Origin: Symbioplanes lichenis
Lineage (GTDB): Bacteria > Actinomycetota > Actinomycetes > Mycobacteriales > Micromonosporaceae
Assembly: GCF_030709675.1 (NCBI RefSeq)
Contig: NZ_JAUZQD010000015.1
Location: forward strand, 202,878 to 266,877
Direction of reading: 5' to 3'
Length of the DNA: 64,000 nucleotides
Shown here: one piece after another, positions 8,607-16,766 of the stretch
Layout: the number at the start of each line of letters is the position of its first letter
How positions within the stretch are numbered: position 1 is the first letter of the stretch
Notes under the pieces: generated by a model
Seen by the model: the letters and a program-made list of their open reading frames with translations, nothing else
Told to the model about the DNA's origin: nothing
Databases searched by the model: none
Program-made: the position numbers and the translations under genes

Positions 8607-9970
8607 GATCCCTCCCGGGTGAAGACGGCCAGCTGCGTGGGCCGGCCGTGAGATTCGTCCGCGTCGCCGACGCCGCTGACCACGACGGAATAGCCGTGGG
8701 CGGCCGCTGTTCTATCGGTCCACGCGGCGAACTCCGCGCGGTCCCACTCGAAGCGATGGTCGCTGTGCCGCATGCCGGTCAACCCCTCGTACAGCACGTT
8801 GTACTCGGCGTTCGGCGTGGTGACGACGACTGTCGCCGGCCGCGCGTGCCCGAACACCGCCTCCTCCAGCGCGGGCAGCCGCGGCGGATCAATGTGCTCG
8901 ACGACCTCCATGAGGACCGCGGCGTCGTACCCGCGCAGCCGGTCGTCGCGGTAGGTCAGGGCCGACTGCCACAGCTTCACCCGGTCGCGCTGCCGCTCGG
9001 GCGCGCGGTCGAGCCGCAGCCGCCGGTGCGCCAGCGCGAGCGCCCGCGAGGACACGTCGGTGCCGACGATCTCGGTGTACCGCTTGTCCTTGATCAGCCC
9101 GCTGAGCAGTGCGCCGCCGCCGCAGCCGAGGTCGAGCACGCGCGTGGCGCCGGACTCGGCGAGGGCGGCGAGCACGGCTTCCCGGCGCTGCTCAGCGAGC
9201 GACTGGAGGCGTACGACCGGCAGCTCGGCCTCCTCGTCGACGCTGCCCTGATCAGGGGCGACGAGCCTCTCCAGGGCGGTCTCGGTCAGCGATCGCCGGT
9301 GCGCCAGGTAACGCCGGATGATCAGCACCTTGGCGGGATGCGTGGCCAGCCAGCCCTCCCCGGAGCGGAGCAGCTTGTCGATCTCGTCGGGCGCCACCCA
9401 GTAGTGCTTCGCGTCGTCGAGGACGGGCAGCAGCACGTACAGGTGGTTGAGCGCGTCGGCGAGCCGCAGCTCACCGGTGAGCGTCAGGTCGACGTAGGGG
9501 CTGTCGCCGGCGAGCGGGTGGCCGTCGGGGACATTGTCCAGCGGGATCGGCCGTGCGGTGACAGCCCAGCCGAGCGGCTCGAAGAGCTCAGCCGGGTCGC
9601 CCTTGCACCGCAGCACCGGCACGTGGATCTCCAGCGGGATCGCCTGGGCGGCCAGCTCCGGCCGGTCCTTCGACTGCCCGCGCAACGCGCTGCGGAAGAC
9701 CTTCGCGAGGGCGCTCGCCAGCAGACTGGACGCCGCGTACGGGCGGTCGTTGACGTACTGACCGAGGGAGAAGGTCGCATCCGCCCGCAGGCGCCGGGGA
9801 TCGACGTCGAGCAGCAGGGCGGCCGTGCACTTCTCCTCGGTCGCGTCGGGATAGAAGACGTGCGCCGTCCCGGTCGGCACGTCGAAGGAGTGCACCCGGT
9901 CCGGGTGCTTGACCAGCAGGAACCCGAGGTCCGTCGCGGGAGCCCGGGTGGTCGTCACGGTGAGCAGCAC
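8603..9970 (-). CDS. hen1: Hen1: RNA 3'-terminal ribose 2'-O-methyltransferase and Pnkp ligase activator
   Basis: 455 residues. The N-terminal half (~1-240) matches the bacterial Hen1 domain that activates the Pnkp ligase. The C-terminal half is a SAM-dependent methyltransferase with DLGCGGG at 280-286, a candidate Mn-binding E-V-V-E-H at 355-359 and a nearby H-S-D-H at 402-405. It methylates the 2'-OH at the RNA break before ligation, so the repaired RNA resists a second cut by the same ribotoxin. First gene of the operon, overlapping pnkp by 4 bases, and divergent from the sigma factor gene about 100 bp away. Confidence 0.95.
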   Translation of the reverse strand: MLLTVTTTRAPATDLGFLLVKHPDRVHSFDVPTGTAHVFYPDATEEKCTAALLLDVDPRRLRADATFSLGQYVNDRPYAASSLLASALAKVFRSALRGQSKDRPELAAQAIPLEIHVPVLRCKGDPAELFEPLGWAVTARPIPLDNVPDGHPLAGDSPYVDLTLTGELRLADALNHLYVLLPVLDDAKHYWVAPDEIDKLLRSGEGWLATHPAKVLIIRRYLAHRRSLTETALERLVAPDQGSVDEEAELPVVRLQSLAEQRREAVLAALAESGATRVLDLGCGGGALLSGLIKDKRYTEIVGTDVSSRALALAHRRLRLDRAPERQRDRVKLWQSALTYRDDRLRGYDAAVLMEVVEHIDPPRLPALEEAVFGHARPATVVVTTPNAEYNVLYEGLTGMRHSDHRFEWDRAEFAAWTDRTAAAHGYSVVVSGVGDADESHGRPTQLAVFTREGS

Positions 9971-10069
9971 CGGCCGATGATCGCAAGATCATGCCGCCGC
10001 GAGCGAACGATTTGCGCGCCACCGCAATGATTCCGGGGCCCGGTCCCGTCGTACGAAGCGGAGGTGGCC

Positions 10070-10552
10070 GTGACCTACGAGGAGTTCGCGGGCAGCCGGT
10101 TGAGCGGGTTGCTGCGCTACGCCGTCATGCTGACCGGCGATCCGCACATCGCCGAGGACCTGGTCCAGGAGACGATGGTGCGCGTCCAGCTCAACTGGCG
10201 GCGGGTGGCGCGCAGCGAGTCCCCGGACTCGTACGTGCGCAAGATCCTCACCAACCAGTTCACAGACCTGCGCCGCGGCTCGTGGTGGCGGCGGGTGCTG
10301 CTGCGGGCCGAGGCGGATCCGGCCGTACCGGTGGCGGTCGATCACGCCGACCGGTCCGCCGAGCGCGACCAGGTCTGGGCCATGCTCGGCAGCCTGCCGC
10401 GGCGGCAGCGGGCGGCCCTGGTCCTGCGCTACTACGAAGATCTGCCCGACCAGGAGATCGCCGACGTGCTCGGCTGCGCGGTCGGCACCGTCCGTTCGTC
10501 CATCTCGCGGGCGCTCGCCACGCTCCGCACCGAGCTGGTGGAGGCCCGATGA
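10070..10552 (+). CDS. SigE-family (ECF-type) RNA polymerase sigma factor
   Basis: About 160 residues with sigma region 2 (LLRYAVMLTGDPHIAEDLVQ, then SYVRKILTN) and region 4 (LPRRQRAALVLRYYEDLPDQEIA with the helix-turn-helix GTVRSSISRAL). It is a compact SigE-family member with no extra C-terminal domain. GTG 10070 is preferred because GGAGG at 10060-10064 lies five bases before it; the in-frame GTG at 10064 overlaps that site. The gene overlaps the next one (ATGA), a membrane LCP protein, which sits where an anti-sigma gene is often found. Confidence 0.9.
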   Translation: MTYEEFAGSRLSGLLRYAVMLTGDPHIAEDLVQETMVRVQLNWRRVARSESPDSYVRKILTNQFTDLRRGSWWRRVLLRAEADPAVPVAVDHADRSAERDQVWAMLGSLPRRQRAALVLRYYEDLPDQEIADVLGCAVGTVRSSISRALATLRTELVEAR

Positions 10553-11514
10553 CCCCGATCGAGGAGGAGCTGCGGGACGCTTTCGCGCGCCACGAGCCGG
10601 ACACGCCGGCCGCCGGGCCGGTGCACGACAAGATCCAGACTGCCTGGGTACGCGCGAAGCGCCGCCGAACCCTCCGCCGGTCCGCGAGCGTGGCCGCCGC
10701 CGTGGTGCTCGCCACCGTGTCCGCGCCCGCCGCCCTGAGCCACTTCCGGCAGTCGGCCGCCCCGGTGACAGCCCCCGCGGCCTCGTCCTCGCCGGCCGTC
10801 GCCCGCCCGCTCGACGTCCTCCTGGTGGGCGAGGACGACGCCGGTGACGCGGACACGGTGATGCTCGTCCACCTGCCCGCCGACCGCTCGCACATCTATC
10901 TGGTCAGCGTGCCGCGCGACACCGTGGGCATCCGGGGCGTGGACGGCGGCCGCGTGCCAGGTGCCGTCTCCCACCTCACGGGCGTGAGTTTCGACGCCAC
11001 GGTGACGGTCGGCTTCGACGACCTGCGCGCGCTGGCCGGCGCGGTGGGCCCGGTCGACGTGTGCCTGCCGGCCCCGGCGAACACGAACCGCTTCCGCACC
11101 GGCCGTCAGTTCGAGGCCGGCTGCCAGAAGATCGGCGCGGACGACGTGGCACCCCTGCTCCGGGCCCGTTACGGCCTGAAGGAGGGCCTCTACGACCGGG
11201 ACCGCAACACCCAGCGTTTCCTGCGCGCGGTGGCCGCGAAGATGACGGCCGACGGCACGACCACCGACCCGGCCCGGCTGGCACCCCTGCTGACCATGCT
11301 CCGGGGCGACTCGGAAGTCTGGCTGCAGGCGGCCGCCTCGCTGAGCAAGGCCGAGGTGGTGGGGATCAGCGTGCCAGGCGGCGCCGCGCTCGACTCGAGC
11401 CGCTATCTGGGCGAGAAGTTCGACGCCGCCGTGGCCCCCGGCCTCTTCGCGGCGATCCGGGGCGACACGCTCGCCGAGTGGACCGCCGGCCACCCCGATC
11501 TGCTGCTCGACTGA
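10549..11514 (+). CDS. LytR-CpsA-Psr (LCP) domain membrane protein in a sigma-factor operon
   Basis: About 321 residues: a ~55-residue cytoplasmic N-terminus, one transmembrane helix (SVAAAVVLATVSAPAAL), a short Ala/Ser/Pro linker, then an LCP domain. LCP signatures are DTVMLVHLPADRSHIYLVSVPRDT-like strands with the conserved arginine in SVPRDT, and a shortened Arg-rich LRARYGLKEGLYDRDRN segment. LCP enzymes transfer glycopolymers to peptidoglycan outside the membrane. ATG 10549 is preceded by GGTGGAGG and overlaps the sigma gene by four bases. The topology (cytoplasmic segment, one helix, outer domain) is that of an anti-sigma factor, so a joint regulatory role is possible but unproven. Confidence 0.85.
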   Translation: MTPIEEELRDAFARHEPDTPAAGPVHDKIQTAWVRAKRRRTLRRSASVAAAVVLATVSAPAALSHFRQSAAPVTAPAASSSPAVARPLDVLLVGEDDAGDADTVMLVHLPADRSHIYLVSVPRDTVGIRGVDGGRVPGAVSHLTGVSFDATVTVGFDDLRALAGAVGPVDVCLPAPANTNRFRTGRQFEAGCQKIGADDVAPLLRARYGLKEGLYDRDRNTQRFLRAVAAKMTADGTTTDPARLAPLLTMLRGDSEVWLQAAASLSKAEVVGISVPGGAALDSSRYLGEKFDAAVAPGLFAAIRGDTLAEWTAGHPDLLLD

Positions 11515-11515
11515 G

Positions 11516-12907
11516 TCACCCGCGGCGGAAGCGGACGCGTACGGCATTGTCCTTCCGGGCAGCCGGCAGCTCGAGCTCGTTGTACTCGTCGGACAGAGAA
11601 ACAGTGGCGACGCCACCGGTGAACGTGCTCGTGGCCCGGAGCAGGACGGTGTGCGTGACGCGGGCCGCTCCCGCGTGCTTCGTCCAGCCCGAGGGGCAGA
11701 GCAGGTCGACGCCGTCGAAGTCGCCCAGGGTCAGGCAGGTCGAGGCCCGGACCAGTTTTACTCCCCGGGGGAGCTTGATCTCGGCCATCGTGTAGTTGTT
11801 GCCGAAAAGGTCTGGATGCAGGGCGCCGGGCCCCTGGTTGAGCACGCTGACCTTGAAGGAGCGGCGGCCGCCGGGCGTGATGTAGAGCGGCGCCGCCACC
11901 ACGGTCAGGTTGGGGCGCTTGCCGCGGATCGCGAGCTGCAGGCCGGCGTACTCGCTGGCGGGGGTGGGGTCGACCTGCGGCACCCCGGACGCGGCCCCGA
12001 GCGGCGCCAGCGTGAGTTCGGCGCCCGTGCCGCGCCGGGACAAGCCCTCGACCCAGCGCTGACGGTCCTCGAACTCGGCCATGGTGAGCCACTGCACCGA
12101 GCTTTCCGCGATGCTCCCGCCCGCCGCGTCGGCCGGGGCGCGCCACTGGATCGGCGCGGAGAGGCCGTAGACGCGGCCGGGCTCGAGGACCGTGTCGAAG
12201 ACGCACGAGACGACCACGTCGAACCAGCAGTTGCTCGCGTTCGTGACGACGATGTCGACGCTCGTACCCAGTTGCAGGACCGTGCCCTCGATCGCGTTCG
12301 GGCCGGCGTTGCGTACCCGCGGCGTGAAGGACCCCACCTCGCCGGGGGCCGCCGAGGAGGTCAGGCCGGCATTCCCCGCGGCCAGGCTCACGCGCTCGGC
12401 GATCCGGACCGGCGTGGTGCTCGTGACGGGGTCCTGATCGTCCAGCCGGGCCGTGACCGTGACACTGCCGACGGCGCCCACCGTGGCCGTGGCGGTCGGG
12501 GTGACCAGGAAGTCGCCCATCGAGAACAGCCCGCCGCCGATCGGCCGGACGCCGGAGACCGAGCAGGTCAGCACCGTGCCGGCGCGTTTGCACGGCGACC
12601 ACTCCTCGTCCTCGGTGACGATGAGGAGGGGGAAGCTCTCGAACTCCATCTCCACCAGCTCCGCGGCGCCGGTGAAGTCGACCGTGTAGCTGAGGCGGTG
12701 GCTGCGGGCCGGCTGCTCGCGGTGGCTGAGCGTACCCAGCAGGAAGGCGGTCTTCTCCCGCTGAGCCGGCGCCACCGTGATCGGGTCGAGGGCAACAGAC
12801 AGCGTGGGAACGGCCGCGGCCGGCGCGGCGGTGGCCACGCCGGCCGGGACCAGCAGAACTGCTGCCGCCAGTGGCAGCAGGGACAACCAGAGGCGGCTGA
12901 TCTTCAT
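11516..12907 (-). CDS. Secreted protein with beta-rich repeat-like domains
   Basis: 463 residues with a clear signal peptide (MKISRLWLSLLPLAAAVLLV, then an AAPAAA cleavage region). The rest is rich in Val, Thr and Gly with segments such as VRNAGPNAIEGTVLQL that resemble DUF11-type or CARDB-type beta-sandwich repeats of surface proteins. No LPxTG motif, C-terminal helix or catalytic signature is visible, so it is probably released. Convergent with the LCP gene, with one base between the stop codons. Specific function unknown. Confidence 0.75.
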   Translation of the reverse strand: MKISRLWLSLLPLAAAVLLVPAGVATAAPAAAVPTLSVALDPITVAPAQREKTAFLLGTLSHREQPARSHRLSYTVDFTGAAELVEMEFESFPLLIVTEDEEWSPCKRAGTVLTCSVSGVRPIGGGLFSMGDFLVTPTATATVGAVGSVTVTARLDDQDPVTSTTPVRIAERVSLAAGNAGLTSSAAPGEVGSFTPRVRNAGPNAIEGTVLQLGTSVDIVVTNASNCWFDVVVSCVFDTVLEPGRVYGLSAPIQWRAPADAAGGSIAESSVQWLTMAEFEDRQRWVEGLSRRGTGAELTLAPLGAASGVPQVDPTPASEYAGLQLAIRGKRPNLTVVAAPLYITPGGRRSFKVSVLNQGPGALHPDLFGNNYTMAEIKLPRGVKLVRASTCLTLGDFDGVDLLCPSGWTKHAGAARVTHTVLLRATSTFTGGVATVSLSDEYNELELPAARKDNAVRVRFRRG

Positions 12908-12948
12908 GATCGGAATCTAACCGGGGGTTATGCCCCGATGTGACCGCT

Positions 12949-13146
12949 TCAGCGGTAGTCGTCCTCCAGCTCGACGACGCGCCCCTGCTCGTGGGCGTCC
13001 CACTCGGACACCTCGATCGCCGGCGACACCTCCGCGTCCTCCACGCTGTCGTCACCGGCCAGCCAGCCGGGGGCCGCGTCGGTCGCCTGCTCGGCGGCGT
13101 CGCCCTCCGGAGCCTCCAGGTCGAGCTCGTAGTCCGGGTATGTCAT
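12949..13146 (-). CDS. Small acidic protein of unknown function
   Basis: 65 residues, strongly acidic (ELDLEAPEGD, VEDAEVSPAIEVSEWD), starting at ATG 13146 after a good AGAGGGAG ribosome-binding site. No helix-turn-helix, membrane segment or metal-binding motif can be seen. It lies alone between a secreted-protein gene and the divergent aldolase gene. The reading is supported by the ribosome-binding site and the distinct amino-acid composition. Confidence 0.6.
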   Translation of the reverse strand: MTYPDYELDLEAPEGDAAEQATDAAPGWLAGDDSVEDAEVSPAIEVSEWDAHEQGRVVELEDDYR

Positions 13147-13315
13147 GACCGACTCCCTCTTGCCGTCACGGGCTCTTTCCATACTCCCCCGTCCCCCGCA
13201 TGATCGGAGGGCAAACCGGGTGCCTGTGTAACGGGTCGGTTACCGAGGCTCCGGTGACCTGCGGAATACTGGCCGACGGCAGGTCTCCGTCCTTCATGAT
13301 CAAGGAGCGCTCCCG

Positions 13316-14341
<1,026 letters not shown>

Positions 14342-14355
14342 ACTGACGTTTTCTC

Positions 14356-14386
14356 GCGGCCGGTCTCCCTTCGGGGGACCGGCCGC
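14356..14386 (+). terminator. Terminator hairpin after fba
   Basis: GCGGCCGGTC (14356-14365) pairs with GACCGGCCGC (14377-14386), and inner C/G pairs close a short loop. It starts 15 bases after the fba stop codon. Confidence 0.7.
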
Positions 14387-14472
14387 TCTGCCTTCAGGGG
14401 ATCGGCCCCGATCATGTTGCGAGGTGACGCTCCGGGGTGGGTACCATCGTCCTCTGCTGTGCGGTGGAGGCG

Positions 14473-15003
14473 GTGATCTTGCTCGGGATCGAGGGGTACG
14501 ACCCCGATTGGCACCACGACGCGGCCGCCCTGGCCGCCGTCCACAGAGCACGGTTCTCGCGGCTCATCGGCCGGAAGCTGATGTCCGGCTGGCTCATGTG
14601 GAACATGGCCGAGCGCGGCTGGTTCGCCGACGGCCCGGTGATCCTCGGCTTCGGTGAGACGAACGTCGAAATTACCCACCGCAAGTTCGATGAGTGCGCG
14701 ATCACCTGGAACAGGGTCGACATGAGCGCCCCGATCGACTGGTTCGCGAGCGGGATCCAGCTCGACTGGCGGGCCGACCCGCACTCCGCCCTGCGCAACG
14801 CCCGCGACAAGGTCCTGCGCGAGGTCAACATCATCGAGCTGGTCACGGTGGCCGAGTGGCGCCCCCGGGTCCTGCACGCGGTCGAGTTCCTCTTCGAGGG
14901 CGCGCGCCTGGCCGTCTACAACGCCATGGACGAGAACGGCCTGACCGACGTCCCTGAGTGGGACCTCCCGGTCAACAACTGGCGCCGCGTCCGCGTCGCC
15001 TGA
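14473..15003 (+). CDS. Conserved hypothetical actinobacterial protein
   Basis: About 176 residues, no signal peptide or membrane helix, with conserved-looking segments ILGFGETNVEITHRKFDE and MSAPIDWFASGIQLDW and many acidic and aromatic residues. No catalytic motif that I can name. The start is uncertain: GTG 14473 lies two bases after GGTGGAGG, TTG 14479 has better spacing, and GTG 14464 is also in frame. It lies between fba and a convergent LOG-family gene. Confidence 0.65.
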   Translation: MILLGIEGYDPDWHHDAAALAAVHRARFSRLIGRKLMSGWLMWNMAERGWFADGPVILGFGETNVEITHRKFDECAITWNRVDMSAPIDWFASGIQLDWRADPHSALRNARDKVLREVNIIELVTVAEWRPRVLHAVEFLFEGARLAVYNAMDENGLTDVPEWDLPVNNWRRVRVA

Positions 15004-15010
15004 CGCTCGC

Positions 15011-16174
15011 TCAGGCCGCCGGTGCTTCCAGGGCGGCCATCGCCTCGTCGAGGTCGTCGGTCACCACGAGCAGGTGTGACTGGTCGCCGTGCGGGGAGCG
15101 GGCGAGCAGCGGCCTGAGCAGCGCTTCGACCGGGAGCCCGGCCCAGTGGGCGCGGCCCAGGAAGACGAAGGCGCCCGACGGGCCGTCGGTGCGATAGAAC
15201 GTCTTGGTCGCCGCCTGGAACACCTCCTGCACGGTGCCGGCCCAGCCGGGCGCGAAGACGATGCCGCCCCGGGCCAGGCGCAGGATCGAGTCCTCCCGGA
15301 CGGCGTTGGAGAAGTACTTGCCGATCTGGCCGGCGAAGAGGTTGGCGGGCTCGTGGCCGTACAGCCAGGTGGGGAGGGCCAGACCGCCGTGCTCCAGATC
15401 CGCTGGTGCAGGGAAAAGCTCGCGGACCGCCAGGGCCGCGGCCGTGAAGGGATCGTGATCGCGGAAGTCGGGCGCGGGGGCGAGCAGGTCGATCGCCTTC
15501 GTCAGCTCCGCGGCCGAGCGCGTGGCGAAATAGGCCCCCAGGTTCGCGGCCTCCATGACCCCGGGCCCGCCGCCGGTCACGATCAGCCGCCCGGCGCCGG
15601 CCAGGCGGTGCGCCAGCTCGGCCGCCATCCGGTACGCGTCGGAGCCGCGCGGCTCGGCGTGCCCGCCCATGATTCCCACCGCGCCGCGGGGCCCGTGCGC
15701 CTCGAACCACGCGGCCAGGGCCTTGCCCAGCGCGTTGTCGATGCCCGCGTCGTGCAGCCGCTGCGCGATCGCCTCGCGAAGATCCGGCGCCGCGCCGCCG
15801 TGGTCGAGGAAGTGCTGGTAGACCAGCGTGTCGTACATGCCGGCGAAGCCGTGCTCGGCGAACCCGGCCGCCAGATCCTCGGGCGTGTAGAGCAGTGCCG
15901 GATGGGTCGGGAAGGGACGCTCGTCGAAGGGCGGGATCACGTGCGCCCCGCGCCGGATCACGTCGAGCTCCGCCTCGGCCGACGGCAGCTCGCAGCCCAC
16001 GAAGAGGGTGCCCGTGACGTCGACCGCCGACAGGTCCGGCGGCTCCCGGTCCAGGCGCAGGCCGAGCACGATCAGGCCGGCCAGCGACCGCTTCGCCAGG
16101 TGCGTGTCGAACTCGGCCCGCGACTCGATCTCGAACTCGGTCGCGTCGAAGGGCTGGTGAGGATCGCCGAACAT
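15011..16174 (-). CDS. LOG-family Rossmann-fold protein (TIGR00725/YgdH-like)
   Basis: About 387 residues. The central part holds the lysine-decarboxylase-like LOG fold: VGIMGGHAEPRG near the start of the Rossmann domain, LIVTGGGPGVMEAANLGA (the PGGxGxxxE-related nucleotide site), and GIVFAPGWAGTVQEVFQA. LOG proteins are nucleotide 5'-monophosphate phosphoribohydrolases, some producing cytokinins; larger members like this resemble PpnN-type nucleosidases, so the exact substrate is not clear. ATG 16174 is chosen because MFGDPHQPF begins the conserved part, although the frame is open upstream. Confidence 0.8.
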   Translation of the reverse strand: MFGDPHQPFDATEFEIESRAEFDTHLAKRSLAGLIVLGLRLDREPPDLSAVDVTGTLFVGCELPSAEAELDVIRRGAHVIPPFDERPFPTHPALLYTPEDLAAGFAEHGFAGMYDTLVYQHFLDHGGAAPDLREAIAQRLHDAGIDNALGKALAAWFEAHGPRGAVGIMGGHAEPRGSDAYRMAAELAHRLAGAGRLIVTGGGPGVMEAANLGAYFATRSAAELTKAIDLLAPAPDFRDHDPFTAAALAVRELFPAPADLEHGGLALPTWLYGHEPANLFAGQIGKYFSNAVREDSILRLARGGIVFAPGWAGTVQEVFQAATKTFYRTDGPSGAFVFLGRAHWAGLPVEALLRPLLARSPHGDQSHLLVVTDDLDEAMAALEAPAA

Positions 16175-16261
16175 GGTCGTAGGGTAGCCATCGCTGTCCC
16201 GGCCGCACGCTCTCGGCACGGCTCGGGATGATCCAGCGGCGGGACCGGGTTGAATGGTGGC

Positions 16262-16684
16262 ATGCAGAATCTCCTTCCCGAGCCCCCGGCCACGCGGATC
16301 CCCGCGGACGAGGCCGCCGAGGCTGCCCTGGCCACGGCCGCGCAGACCGGCAGCGACGACGCCTACAAGGAGGTGGCGGCGAAGTTCCCGGCGTTCAGCG
16401 GGGGATGGGCCGCCCTGGCCGAGAGCGCGCTGGCCGCGCAGCAGCCGGTGACCGCTTACGCGTACGCCCGGACTGGCTACCACCGCGGCCTGGACGCCCT
16501 GCGCCGCAACGGCTGGAAGGGCCACGGGCCGGTGCCGTGGGCGCACGAGCCGAACCGCGGCTTCCTGCGGGCGCTGCACGCGCTGTCCCTGGCGGCCGCC
16601 GAGATCGGCGAGGCGGACGAGGCGGCGCGGTGCGCGCAGTTCCTGCGGGACAGCGACCCGGTGGCGGCGGACGCGCTTTCCTGA
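16262..16684 (+). CDS. DUF3151-family protein
   Basis: About 140 residues, helical and Ala-rich, with the conserved YARTGYHRGLDALRRNGWKGHGPVPW-type segment that I associate with the actinobacterial DUF3151 family (tetratricopeptide-like). No enzyme motif. ATG 16262 gives MQNLLPEPP; an in-frame TTG lies four codons upstream. It diverges from the LOG gene. The family is conserved but its function is unknown. Confidence 0.75.
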   Translation: MQNLLPEPPATRIPADEAAEAALATAAQTGSDDAYKEVAAKFPAFSGGWAALAESALAAQQPVTAYAYARTGYHRGLDALRRNGWKGHGPVPWAHEPNRGFLRALHALSLAAAEIGEADEAARCAQFLRDSDPVAADALS

Positions 16685-16766
16685 TCGACGGCTGCCGGCT
16701 TCGGCGAGGCCCCTCGGATCTCCGGCGGGCCTCGCCGCGTTTCTCGCTTTGTCGTGCCGGCCGTAG

